From: Blumeriella jaapii
Lineage: Eukaryota > Ascomycota > Leotiomycetes > Helotiales > Drepanopezizaceae
DNA: 64,000 nucleotides
Direction of reading: 5' to 3'
Assembly (NCBI GenBank): GCA_009599575.1
Contig: VWND01000075.1
Span: 1,240,001-1,304,000, forward strand
The notes beneath the pieces are model-generated. The model had not been told where the DNA came from. It saw only the letters and a program-made list of their open reading frames with translations, and made no database searches. Shown here piece by piece: positions 36,274 to 48,365 of the stretch. The stretch's first letter is position 1; every line of letters begins with the position of its first letter. The position numbers and the translations under genes are program-made.

Positions 36274-37516
36274 TCTCTACGCGGATCTACGTAACAGGGA
36301 GAAGGTTGGAAGAAGCGTAGGCGTTTGTCTCTTCTTTGTCCCATCTTCTATTCGTTTCTTTCTTGGTCTTTGTTTTGGAGGGAAAAAGGATCTGGAGTAC
36401 AATCCCTACCTATATTTTCGCATTGGATTTGAATGCAAAGCAGCCGTCCACCCCCAAGCTGGCGACGCTCTTTCCGTCGGCAGGTGGCTGTGATTCCCTA
36501 TTGTTTTATTCCATATTCGGCGCTAGTCTCGGGCCTTCTAGTCATGTCGACGTGTAGGCTACACTATGAGAGGCCTGACTGTCGACACTTCCATGGCGCT
36601 CTGCACCCTAGTACTCCCACTTTTGCCTTTGCGGCGCCGAAACCACCCGTGAGAGTCTTTCTTTTTGGTGTAGGAATATCGTCGAAAAGACAGAGTGCCG
36701 TTCACAGGAAGTCGAAGTAGGACTGAGCACGCTGGCCTGCTGCTCTTTCTTTACTCTTGTTTGTTGCACACAATCAAGCTGGATTGGGGTGACGGAACTG
36801 TACAATTCAAGGGAGCGTGAGGGATGGTCTCCTAGTGATGGAAAGTCAAGTAGGAAAGACTGAAGTAGTTGTAAAAGATACACGTTAAGGAAGGATTGGG
36901 ACTTGGACAGCACAAGGGAACAGAACAAGTAAGGGCTTTTGAGAAATGCAACTGTGATTTTACTTTGTAAGAACAGACAGTGAGCTGACCGAGCCCGTCT
37001 CTCATGACTTTACTTCCAAGGTTGCATATTAATACAAATCTTACCTGCGCTTACACGGATTCTCGGAGCGCTACCGTATCCAAATAGTGAATCAGTAACC
37101 CCAAACTGCCCATCTACCGACAGTCAGTGTTGTCATAACAGCCCCTTTCGAGCTTACTTAGCGACGTGATCAACAAACACACGCTAGCCGTGAACGGAAC
37201 TACTTACCCGAATAATACTTTACTAAATTTGAAAACAACTTTTGCCTGAACATTGTCGTCGTCTTGAACATATCAACGAGCGTCTTTCTTGCAAGGTGAG
37301 CCACAAGAGACGACACGAAGACACTCGACAACCAGAGAAAGGACTCACAGTAACATACAACGCAACTCAACTTCATCTAGTCTGCCAGATACAGCACAAC
37401 TCAAACCTCGAGCATCAACGTAACCCAGACACTCAAACACCTTTTCCCTCCTCCAACAAAGGCCTTCTCTCACACACCTCCCCCCACCATCCAGAACCAC
37501 CCACCACTCCCTCAAA
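36274..37516. other. Intergenic, nothing firm
   Basis: May contain the 5' exon of the preceding minus-strand gene and the promoter of the 37517 gene. No repeat of note. Confidence 0.45.
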
Positions 37517-38970
37517 ATGAACACCAACCAGCGCCAGTCCGACCCCCGAGTCCCTCTCCCAACGATCTCCCTCACGACCCTCAATAACGCCCTCAACGCC
37601 CTCCCCGCCGCCACCCCGACCATCATCCGCAACAGTCTGACCTGGCTCCGCGACACGTTGCATCCCATGCACCGCCTCGAGAACTCCGACCACCTCTTCG
37701 ACCACCACCCTCAGAGCGAGCTGGCTGGTGAGGACCCAGAAGGATATGTGAGTGCGCTCTCTGATGACGACGCTAAGCGAGGAGAGATGGAGAGGATGGG
37801 TGTGCCTGTGTTGGCGGATGGTGGGATGGGAGCGAGTATCATGGGTCTTGCGCCATCGCCATCCTCCTCGAAGACAGCACGACCATCACCATCAGCAGCA
37901 CCACCATCACCACTAGCAAGACTGCAGAGTGGCAAGGGGAAGAGCTTGGATGAGAAGAGCGAGAAGCAGAGGGACGAGGATACTGGGAGACAGTATCGCA
38001 AGGACCGGCAGCGGGTGCGGCAGGTGAAGAAGATGCTCGAGATGGGCCAGTCTTCGCTGTTCATGCCTCCCGCTGGCTCCCAACATGAGAACGGTGGTAG
38101 TAGGCGAAAGAGAGGACTGGGGGAGGAGTACGTGCTGACAGGGAGCTTGCTGGTGGTCCCGTCCAAGACGAAGCTGGAGGAGGGCGAGAAGGAGGTTGTG
38201 GCGAGGAGACTGGACGAGGCGATGGAGGGCAACACTTTCAAAGTGTGGCCCAGTTCCGAGAGAATACAACGAAGGCCGAAAAGAGGGAGGAGAGCGAGAA
38301 GAATGAGAGCCCGGAGTTTAGGGTTGCTGGGGGAGGGAGACGACAGGACATCAAAGAAATGTGGGATAACAAGAAAGAAAGGAGTATTGAGGGACGGAGA
38401 AGAGTTGAGGGGGGATATGAGGATGTGACGGAGGCCGAATACCTGATGGATCATGAGATGTTCGGACCAACTTTGTAGGTACAGTCGCTTTTCACTTGCT
38501 TGTTGGATTTCTTTCGATATTATCGAAATGAGTCTCGGCATTTCTTGTTAGATTTGCTTTGATCTTGTCGAGATTAGTTTTAAATGCTAGTCGAACCACA
38601 AATGATCAAACAGTGCTAACTCATGTGAGATAGAGCAGAGGTGGACCTCAAGAAATATCAGGAAGCCAGAGATGCAGGGCTTGATCATTATGAGGCATCC
38701 GACAAAAGCAGAAAGACCACTAGGCTGGCTTCCAGGACTAAACACAACAGCAAAGCGAGAACAAAACGCAACGCAGGACCGCGAAGTCGGAACACGAAAA
38801 GCAAAACAATGAATACTAAGCACCGAGAGTCCGAGGACAAGCGAGATGACGACAGCAGTAGTGAAGAGACATTGCTTAGAAGAATAGCGGTTACACGCAG
38901 ACCGACCTTGGGAAACTCGGGAAACAGCTCTGATGAGATGCCTTTTGCGCCAAGACCCGCCAAACCCTGA
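37517..38970 (+). CDS. Unknown Lys/Ser-rich protein, probably nuclear
   Basis: The first exon opens with MNTNQRQSDPRVPLP, followed by a helical LTTLNNALNALPAATPTIIRN, an acidic YVSALSDDD, and basic Ser/Pro-rich sequence. The upstream frame stays open to 38428. However, a different frame from about 38244 ends in the natural-looking GGYEDVTEAEYLMDHEMFGPT. It splices neatly (donor GTAGGT at 38475, CTAAC branch, acceptor GATAG) to a last exon 38634-38970. One closed model is 37517-38127, 38244-38474, 38634-38970 (392 residues), using a strong GTACGT donor at 38128. It discards a plausible 38-residue segment, so an indel near 38240 is the alternative. The stop codon lies 36 bases from the Lunapark stop (convergent). 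No known domain; the C-terminus is Lys/Arg/Ser-rich. Confidence 0.55.
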
Positions 38971-39006
38971 GTGGATATTGTCTTCCAATTCGTTTGCTAC
39001 CTGATA

Positions 39007-40293
39007 TCAAGCTTTTTTCTTACTTGGTCGGCCACGCTTAGGCTTGACGTTGTCAGTCTTCTCCACCGAATCGCCAATGTCTGCGCTCTCGTCCTCCTCG
39101 GCTTCGACAACCTCGCCAGAAGATCCGGAGTCCTCGGCTTTTACACTTTCCTCGACGACCGAGGCAGGGCTGGTCGGCCCTTCTGTCTCGATGCGCTCTT
39201 TCATTTCCTGCACCATTTTCACCGCCTCGTCCTCTTCCCCATTCATAGATCCACATCCGAAACATCTCCATTTTCCAAGGTCAGACAAAGCCTTTGTTCC
39301 AGGCGGCGCTTGACCATTCACAAGCCGACAATTCTGGCATATCAAGGCCACGCGGTTCTTTGGCGATGTCTCGTCTTCTCCCAAAAGCAGATCCAGCACC
39401 CGATCGTACCAGTTTCCGCCTATGCCCTGCTCTGTCGACTGCACATACTGTGGAGGAGCCGAGTAGGCATTCGGAGCGAACTCGGCTTCTGGGGCTTGCC
39501 TGCCCGGTATAGGCAGCGCATTCTGAGGTTGTGGCCGAGGAGCGCTATATGGCGAACGAGGAGCGCTATATGGCGAAGGGAACAAGTGCTGCGGTGGGGG
39601 ACTTCTTTGGGGCATAGGCTGCGGGGTAGAAGGCTGACTTGGAGGGTTTTGATCGGGTCTTGGGATGTTCGCCGTCGCTGGTGGTGGTCCAGTAGAAGTT
39701 CTACTCGGTTGTTTCGGAACCTTTGGGGTTTTGGGCGCGACTGCTTTTTTCGCCTTTGGTGTGACGCCACCATATTTCTCTAGGAGTTCCTGTGTGGAAT
39801 CGTATTTCGTAGCTGCCTTCAGCTTCTCTATCGTCTTTTTCCTCTCTGTCTGTTGGTCGTCTAGGCGCTGCGTTACGGTATCAATGCGAAAGGTGTAATA
39901 GGCTGTGATTCCGCTGCGGACCAGGTAAATTCTGCGCAGATTAGCCTGTGTGCACCGAGATGCCCGCCAGTGTTACTAACAGCAAGGGAGCTCCGGCAAC
40001 AGTTGTATACTCTAACGCGCTCCAGTTCTTCCACCCTACAACCAGGAAGAGGACGACGAAGCATAGAAGATAAGCAAAGCTGGTGTAGAGTGTCCAGAGC
40101 GCCTTGAACCTGCGCCCTCTTTGCCTCAGGGTGTCCAAGAGTGACTGCGACTTGGAGATCTTCTCGGAGAGTGATATCAAGGACTTCTCAAAGGAAGCTG
40201 GGGAGTTGCTCTCGCCCTGGGAAACCGTCAGCCTTGCCAACCTCGTTGTGCGAGTGGGAACCCTCGTACCCTGAACGGCCACAAAGACAGCAT
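39007..40293 (-). CDS. LNP1: Lunapark-family ER network protein
   Basis: Closed 394-residue model with exons, in transcript order, 40293-40270, 40216-39981, 39931-39007. The first exon encodes only MLSLWPFR, equivalent to the conserved MVSFWPWK start of the family, and its donor is GTACGA. Two membrane hairpin segments follow (ALWTLYTSFAYLLCFVVLFL and the TVAGAPLLIYLV region, joined across a 49-base intron), then a coiled segment DDQQTERKKTIEKLKAATK. The C-terminal Lunapark zinc ribbon is NWYDRVLDLLLGED...CQNC...CFGCG, with the CxxC pairs at LICQNCR and WRCFGCGS. A Lys-rich tail ends PKRGRPSKKKA. Lunapark stabilises three-way junctions of the tubular ER. Confidence 0.92.
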
Positions 40294-40554
40294 TCTGAAG
40301 ACGTCGTTGGCTTTGCTGCCGATACGACCCTTTCATATTGTGACATTCACAAGAGCGAGTGGGCGTGGGAATTCTGAATAGATTCGGTGACAGGTAACAA
40401 ACGCAGCCGCAGCTTTGAAGCGTATGCACGGATCAGGCACGAGGCGGAAGGGTCGCGACACATCAACATTATTTGCTGACCGTACTTATTCACTGTCTTT
40501 CACTGCGGTCTTGTCGCATGCTATCATGTTTCTGTTTACATAGAATAACAAGTC
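40294..40554. promoter_or_regulatory. Shared divergent promoter of Lunapark and GRIP golgin
   Basis: Only 261 bases separate the two start codons, which face away from each other. No gene fits between them, so the two must share a bidirectional upstream region. No specific site was identified. Confidence 0.55.
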
Positions 40555-43500
40555 ATGTTCCAGGTACCATTCACTCATCTCCTCCCACATTCCCCATGGC
40601 CTGCCTCCCTTGCTGACCTCCCCCAGCGACTTAAGGGGGCCATTGATTCCCGCATCGCTGAAGAACAAGCCCGAGTAGCCAATGCAGCAAAGGCAGCTGG
40701 CCCTCCAGTAACTAAAACCGCCTCTAGAGCGAGAAGATCCAATACACTACCAGAGAGCCCAGGCTTGAAATCGAAACGGCCACGGCCGAAGGACAATGAA
40801 GTGTCAACTGTGCGTGGACCAGATCCTGCCGAGTTCGAGAACGCTTTTGTGATAGACGACGATTCCGAGGAGGCATCAAGGGTCGGGACGCTGTCCATCT
40901 CAGAGGAGACGGCATCTACAATGGCTGAGAGTACGCCCCGGACCAGTATCTCAGGGGATGGGGGAGAGAAGGGAGGAGACTCGACTGCAGATGCGCCAGC
41001 AACCCCGACGCAGGTCGAATTGCCGGTGGAAGTGCGGAAACAGCTGCGGAAACTCGAGAAGATGGAGACTAGATATGCAGGCAAGCTTTATTGAGTCGCG
41101 AGTACGAGCCAGGCCCGCTAATCGATCACACAGAGCTGCTACGGTCATACCGGATCGCGCATGCTCGAGCGGTTTCCATAGAGCCGTTTGAAAAGGCTCT
41201 GAAGGAACACACTCCGCTCGCGACAATCCAAGACCCGGGGGCCTTGATCGAGTACCTGAATCAGCTCAACTTGAAGGGGGACATGGTTATGGACGAATTC
41301 AAGCGGGTATCGGCCGACCGGGACGAATACAAGAAAAAATTTGAGGAAGCAGAGAAGGAAGCGTCTACGGCGAAGGAGGAGCTAGCAACTTTCAAAAGCA
41401 CCGTTGCCACAAATGGTAACAGCACTGCTGAAAAGACAGACACTGCGAGCATCGATACACCTAGTGCTTCAGTGAAGTCGCCGATATCGGCCGTCATGGG
41501 CCTATTCTCCCCTAAACAGGAACCTCAGGCTACGGACAACAAGGATATTAGCGAGGACTTCTTTTCGTACGACGAAGAACTCCCAAAGCTACAGAAGGAG
41601 GTCAAAGCAAAGACCGCAGAAATTGAGGACCTCAAATCGAAGGTCACTACTCTAGAAAAGAACTTGGCTACAGCACAAGAGTCAAGTTCTACCTTGGTCG
41701 GAGATTTGGAGAAGGCGACGAGAGAGCTCAACGAATCCAAGGAAGCTGTTTCCGAGGCTGAGACTCGCAAGGAGAAAATCGAGTCCCAGACAGCAGAGAT
41801 CCGAGTTCTGAAGGACAAGCTGCAGACGACCGAGACACAACTTGCAGCCCTTGAATTCGAACTCTTAAAACAAAAGAAGGAAGCTAAAGCAAAGCTGGAG
41901 GCATTAGAAAAGGAAAATAACAGCCAGAAAGAAGCTTCTTCCAAAGAGCTCAAATCAGCAGCGGATGCTCGGAAAATCGCTGAAAGTCTTCGTGAGACTT
42001 TAAAATCCCAAATTTCCGAGCTAGAGGACACAAAGGCGAGCAATGTCAAGAAAATTCAGGAGCTCTCGGATGAAGTCAGGTCCTTAAGCCAACAGCTTGA
42101 AGATGCGGCAAGCCACGAAGGAGAGGAGATTATTGCCAAAGCCGCACCGTCATCAACACCTGAGGTCTCCACGCCTTCAGCGGCTACCGGAGGGGCCAAA
42201 AAGAAGAACAACAAAAAGAAGAAGAAGAGTGGTGCAGCAGCAGCAGCAACAGGTGTACCAAATGAAACTTCATCTGAGAAGGCTGCTTGCTCAGTATCAT
42301 CGGCCCCGAATGGCAGTAGTCAATTGCAAACCGAGATTGACAGGCTGAAGAGCGAAGTAGCAGACCGCGATGCTCAAATTGAGAAATTGCAAAGCAAGCG
42401 AAAGACCGAGGCAGAACTCCGCGAAGAGCTCGAAAACATGCAGGAAAATTTCCTTAGCGTAGGTCAAGAGCATGTAGAAGCGAAGGAACTGATCAAAACC
42501 CTACGCCAGGAAAAGAAAGATCTTGAAGACAAAATCGTTAGCTTGGAGAAAGAGATTGAGACCCACAAAGGTCAAAGCAAGAACTCGGAGAAAACTGCAT
42601 CTGATCTTGAGTTGTTAAAAGCCGAATATGAAGATCTAAAGTTGAAGTCTGTCGTGCTTCAAACCGATCTTGGGGCTGCTCAACAACTAGCAACTTCTAG
42701 ATACAGAGATCTAACTGATCTCCGGGATGTGTTGCAAAAAGCCCAGCCAGAGCTGAAGTCTCTCCGGGCCGAGAACGTGACTCTGAAAGCCACTAAGGAT
42801 GAGCTGACCGCGCGAACATCCGATTTGCGACGCCTCGAGGCCCGAGAAAGAGACTTGAAGTCAGACATCAACAGCTTTAAGAAGCAGATTTCAGACAGCC
42901 AAAGTGAAATCCGCACCCTGAACGAGAAAGTCACACAGGAGACAAACAGCCGACTCCGAGCCGAAGACCAAAATCGCGTTGCTCAAAGGGATTTGAAGAG
43001 AGCCGAAGCCGAAAAACTTCAACTCGCAGCTTCTGGCGAGAAAGCTTCGAATGAGTTGGCTAGGGTCCAAGAAGAAGCCGGAAAACTTCGTGCCAGAGTC
43101 CGGGACCTGGAAGATCAAGTGTCAAAGCTTACGATTGAGACCAAGGGTCTTAGAGAAGAAGTTGAGCTGCGCGGCTCGCAGTACATTAATGCTCAAGGAT
43201 TGCTGGGAAGCATGCGTGACCAAGCAGGCGAGATGGCCATGCAGCTCAAAGAAGCAAAAGAGCAGACTGAGTCTCTCGACGAAGAGCTTGCTGAAGTTCA
43301 GAGACTGCTAAGCGAGCGCACACGCGAAGGCGAAACAATGCGTAGACTCCTTGCTGACGTCGATGACCGCGCTGATGCCAAGATCCGCGATATGCGAGAG
43401 CGGATGGAAGCTGCCATTGAGGAGCGTGACCGTGCTGAAGAAGAAGCCAGTACGAACAGTCGTCGCAGAGCAAGGGAGGTGGATGAGCTTAAAGGTCGTA

Positions 43501-44087
43501 TCCGCGATTTCGAGCGAGATCTCAAGCGTGCCAGCGACGAGAAAGGCGACCTCGAACACGCTGAGAAAGAGTGGAAGCGTAAACGCAATGAACTCGAGGC
43601 CGTTGCCGAAAACGCCTCAAGGGACGCAAACGAAATCCGGTCCGCAATGACTCAACTCCGCGACGCACTAGACGGCAGTGAAAAGCAAGCTCGTGACGCC
43701 GAGAAGCAGCGTGCTGATCTGCGGAAGCTGCTGGATGAGGCGAACCAGCGATATGAGAAGCTACAGAAGGAGTTCAGGGTGTTGCAAGCGAAGCAGATGA
43801 AGATGAGTGAGGCGAGCTCTAGGAGTTCGGTGGAGAGCGGGAGGGAGATCAATGGGGGGGGCGCGAGTATTGGGAAAATAGATTATGTGTACCTGAAGAC
43901 AATCTTGCTGCAGTTCTTGGAGCAGAAGGATAAGAAGCGGCAGGCGGATCTGGTAAAGACTGTGTTGGGGCAGTTGCTGCGTTTCGATAAGTGAGTCTAC
44001 CTTCATCTGGCTGTGTTGATGGGACAGCATGCTAATGACCACCCTAGAAAGGATCAGGAGAAGTGGATCGCAGCCATTGCGAAGTAA
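40555..44087 (+). CDS. GRIP-domain golgin (Imh1-like coiled-coil protein)
   Basis: Closed 1119-residue model: exons 40555-40563, 40627-41080, 41134-43990, 44048-44087. The first exon is just 9 bases (MFQ). Joined to exon 2 it gives MFQRLKGAIDSRIAEEQAR, the expected family start. Intron 2 is GC-AG (CAG|GCAAGC donor). Splicing it restores METRYAELLRSYRIAHARA, whereas reading through hits a stop. Residues ~160-1050 are almost continuous heptad coiled coil, interrupted near ~500 by a Lys-rich patch and a Ser/Ala-rich segment. The GRIP domain at the C-terminus (YLKTILLQFLEQKDKKRQAD...LLRFDKKDQEKWIAAIAK) spans the last intron and should bind Arl1-GTP at the trans-Golgi. Contains the invariant GRIP tyrosine (DYVYLK). 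Confidence 0.92.
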
Positions 44088-46263
44088 TTGCATCGCTGCT
44101 TGGCAAGGACGTTTAGGTTTTTTAATCAAGGCCATCGCTTTTTGTTTGTTCCTGAGCGACGCTTCTACGATGCTGGGACGATAAGTAGAGACTCGTTTGT
44201 ATATTAGGCGGAGTGTGCAATGGATACGAAAGATTTTAATATCTATCATGCTCTTTTTAAGATTCGCATCAGTCTGTAATAACGACTATAATCTTTGACT
44301 TCACTGCTAGGGAGTCTCGCGAACGAATGTGTTCTGCTCACACATTAAGCCAAGGGATTCTGTTACAGCCTGGACATGTCTCATGAGAGGTTGGGGAATA
44401 TCCAGCCAGGACTTTGTTTTGAATGTCAATTTTTCGTTTTGTTTCTAGCTGCCTGGTTTCTCTTCGCCTGCTTTACTCCTACTTCTTGAGCGGATGGCCA
44501 GTCCATATTCATGTGAATTCACAAGTCACAGGGAGGGAAGAAGGGGAGGGAAGAAGGGTGGGAAAAGTACGATGAGAATAGGCATTTATTTCTACCTTCT
44601 CAAAAGAGATATGTTTCCATTCCCGACAAAGGAAGAAAAAAAAAATGAAAAAAAAAAATAAAAAATAAAAAAAAAAATTAAAAAAAAAAAAATTGAAAAG
44701 AAAAGAAAAAAAGTCGGAAATGGCAAAACTCAACTGAAAACCTATAGCATAGGGATGCTGTAAGTTTCCAGTCTACAAACCTAGTTGAGTAGGTTTTTCT
44801 CGACTACCTAGTAGATACCTTCACCATTGGGCTACTAGGCAGGAGATAGGAAAATAGGCAAATATTTTGTTCTATAACAGGTAGGCGAGATATCCAGGGC
44901 CCGGCTTGGAAGTGCTACTTAATACATACAGGAATAACTATGATGACGACACGACCACAAGTCATTAACGTCATCATCCATAATCATAAGGCTCGCACCT
45001 TCCATAGCATTAGAACATCCATACAACATAAACAGCCCTTACGGCACAAAGAATGAACCATCTTTGACTTCTCCTCTTTCCGTTACAGGAAGCATGTGCG
45101 AGTTGGATAATGCAGACCCTATGTATCAGATAATCTTAAAAATGAAAAGATTCACAGAGTATTAATATGCGCCCTAGCTATTCGTCTGGTTTCCTTAGCT
45201 TATTGTCACGAAGATGGCCTTGGGAATTCTTGGGGCTTGAGAGCAAAAGTGGTTGTTCTTTGTAGCTTTGCAACTCGCTTGGGAAATGAACTAGCGGCGC
45301 GTACAGTACTTGGGAATCGAGTAACAAAGTAACACTCACTACAGTAGATTAGTAGTTACAAGTACGCATCAACAATGTGGGAATTCATAACCACGTTATA
45401 GTACGTGAGACCAGTGTTCCAGCCTTCTAGATTTGTTTTTATATGTGAGATAGATAACGGTCTCACCGTCAGCACGCAAGCTTTTTGATTGTGAACCAAG
45501 GCCTTCTTCCTTGACCGGACGTCACTTTTTCTGCATGGCAATCGATGTACTTGCAAAGAGTAATAACAGTGATTCTGAAGTTTGACAGCTGCAGCGAGGC
45601 TTGTTGCTTAGTCAAGAGTTGTTCATCAGTATAGTTGTCGTATTGTGAGAGTAAAGATGCTGAAGTGAAACCCGCAGCCTCCAGTACATCTAGAAGCGGG
45701 AGGCTGACTCTCTTCTCGTTACCAAGATGGCATGATGCAAAGTCGAATTGCCTTCCTTCTAGATGTGCTTACAATACCAGTGTCCCAAGCTGAGCTTATA
45801 TGGTCTATATCAATTGGCACTAGGACTTAATTGGAAATAAAGCTCCGCAAACGAGATGTACAGTTGGAAGAACCAAACTCACTCAGAAGCATGAGCACCC
45901 ATATAAAGATGCGCGGAGATCTAAAATCTGATTGTTGGCATATCTACGCAATGCTGTATGCTCTTGTACCTCTGGCAGCCAGCCAGTCGTATATGTCAAG
46001 AAGAAACCGAGAATTCAACTAGCAACAATGGCATCCATCATGAGATTCTGAGTTTTAAACCACAGATGGAATAGCTCTCGTCTGGAAAGGTTGTTCTTTG
46101 CTTTCGCTTGCAGATAACATAGACGGTTCAGCCTTCGAGTCACGGATCGGTCTTAATACTCGCGACTTGTAAATTAAGAGAGGATAAAACGTCACAACGC
46201 AATCAGGTGGTTTCCGGCTCACATATAGAGATGCCAATGCCTCCGCATGATCTGTTTACCTGA
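44088..46263. other. AT-rich intergenic region
   Basis: Contains an A/AAAT-rich run (44636-44712) and a GTACAGTAC element (45301-45309). No coding frame is supported. Confidence 0.6.
44636..44712. repeat. A-rich simple repeat
   Basis: Runs of 8-11 A broken by single T or G, including AAAAAATAAAAAATAAAA. It is about 550 bases after the golgin stop. Confidence 0.85.
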
Positions 46264-47323
46264 ATGCCTTTATTCATCGAGATACATGAACGTTCTAACA
46301 AATTCTCCCATTATGGTACTGAGTCAGACTTCCACACCAGCTCTCTACAGAACAGGAGCGCGCTTACCTTCAAGGGCGGTGGGTTTCGCCAGCGTACTCC
46401 CGTTGCACTTTCCTTCGATAAAGGCTACCAAATCGTCAAAATACTAAGTAACGTCGGTATTTTTCTTCCTTCTCTGGACTACCAGCTTGCCATTCAACGA
46501 TTGAGAACGCCATCTTACCAAGTCAGTGCTATTCATCCGTCCATCCGAGATATACTTCTGGTATCTAGAATACCCTTCCATCACACGATGGCGGCCTTGT
46601 TACCGATATGCCCTCACTGCAGAAAGCAATGCTTTAATCTCGGTTGCCTAAATTGTGGTACGGCAGAATGCGCTTTGTAAGTAATCTGCTATCCTGCTCA
46701 ACGGTCCCAGAGTCTCTTAGGAAATAATTCATCAAGTCCTTTTGCTAACCAGGCTATGCTAGAGGGCAATGGAAATGCGCACAACCAATACCGTGTCCTC
46801 ATATTGTGAATTGCCAACAGATCGAAGACTTTATCAGAACAAATGACCCTTGCAACATAGACGGCGAAAGATGTTCGGAGAGACACCAGGGGCTGTCTTT
46901 CCAATTTGCGCCAGGTGCATCGTTCGTTAATACCTGGTGGTATGTAGACCTCAAGGTTCTCATGACTCAGAAAGTCTGGAAAGAAACCCGTTTTTGATAT
47001 CTCCTAGGTTTCCGCAATTTCACATCGAAAGTCCAACAGTTAAAGCTAACTTTGACTTCCTGGTGGATCAAAAACTGTTTCGTCGGGAAGCAGCAAAGCT
47101 CGGAATGAACTTCTGCTCAAGGCCACAGAAATTGATAATCGATACCAATGACTTCCCAGACGGGCTCGTTAGATTACTGATCTATACGGAGGATCAGCTG
47201 GATCCGCGAGTTCCAATGAATCCTCCCAATTTACTTGCATTCCAACTTCTATCAGGGGCAGTGGGTAAACGGTCTGCGGCTTACCTCCCAACCTGGAAAG
47301 GCCCAGTGCTAGTCATTAAGTAG
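46264..47323 (+). CDS. Cysteine-rich spliced protein of unknown function
   Basis: Two introns close the frame: exon ending 46676, intron 46677-46762 (donor GTAAGT, CTAAC branch, acceptor GCTAG), exon 46763-46939, intron 46940-47007 (donor GTATGT, acceptor CCTAG), exon 47008-47323. The same frame is open back to an ATG at 46264 (301 residues). An internal ATG at 46588 would give a compact 193-residue protein beginning MAALLPICPHCRKQCFNLGC. The Cys pattern CPHCRKQC...GCLNCGTAEC...WKCAQPIPCPHIVNC suggests metal binding or disulfides near the N-terminus. The C-terminal half is mixed alpha/beta-looking with LIIDTNDFPDGLVRLLIY. No family recognised. It sits in an AT-rich island next to a gag-like relic. 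Confidence 0.6.
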
Positions 47324-47359
47324 TAGGTAGCGGGACGGCCTTCTATTTCCCAATTCTTT

Positions 47360-48229
47360 TCATTTCAAGATACATTGTACTAATTCGGCCTTGAAATAGT
47401 TGCCTTTGGCCAGACCAAAAGCCCAAGACGTTCTTGAATGTAGGTCTGTCAGACATGCCCTGGATTGGGAAAGCACTCGCCAGTCAAGTATCCATGATTC
47501 GGAGAGCACTCGCCAGTCCAGGAAGATAGTCAACATCGATCGAGGAGCAAGACCATTGAAACATTGTATATGATAGATCCAAGCGTGTATAGTTGCTTTC
47601 GGATGGATCATCAAAATGGCTATCGTCTTGAGACGATTATCTAGAAAGATGGCCTTCCGTGGGGGGACTGCGTTCAAGAGGCTTGCAATGATTACATCTG
47701 CTACGGTATACATTACCCATCCCAAGATTGTACAAGTACCCAAGGCAGAAGGAAAAGTGAGAGAATTGGCGCTATGATAAATACTTTCGTTAACCACCAT
47801 CGCACTCAAAAAGTGGCTTTCGTTATTGAAGCCGTAGGGCGATTGTTCTTCTGGTCGTTCATTAATGAGAGATCGCAATGGGAGGTCAGGATCGGTGCAT
47901 TCGATGGGAAGAACACTCGCTCGGTGAAACTTGTAGGCTCCCAACCAAGAAATCCATGATTTGGGGTCGTGAAGGAACACTTCTTTCTTCGTGGCGGTTG
48001 ACATTGCTGCGGAGTGTCGAACTGATTGCTTTGAAAAAGTAGGATGAAGTTGGCAAGTTGAGAAGATCGAAAATGAACCTTCCAATGCTTTTAATGGCCC
48101 TTTTAAAGATTCGTGGCCTTTCGCCAAAAGTGAACACTCTGAAAAGTATAAGCTCCCACGAATTTTTCTTAACAATATCGAAAAGAATAACCGGTGAAGG
48201 CTATTACCGAATTTTTTTAGCGTATGCAT
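47360..48229 (-). pseudogene. Possible Copia-type gag relic
   Basis: A 289-codon minus-strand frame. Its middle reads KKEVFLHDPKSWISWLGAY and then ECTDPDLPLRSLINERPEE. Fungal Copia-type gag proteins begin with a similar L.(G/D)P.NW..W.......A......Y.DPDLP arrangement. The first ~75 codons and the last ~60 (with a repeated LDWRVLS) look non-coding. No reverse transcriptase, integrase or terminal repeats were found around it, so this would be only a fragment. A random open frame in AT-rich DNA is the alternative. Confidence 0.3.
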
Positions 48230-48365
48230 TGCAAAAAGAAGCTTATGGATTGGCTCCGGGGCTTATCACTGTCGTGAATAGCTAATTAATCGGTAGAAAC
48301 TTTCACCGGAGTTTTGAACGGATAAATTGTATGCAGTAGTATGTTACTTGTATTGTTGTAAGTCT

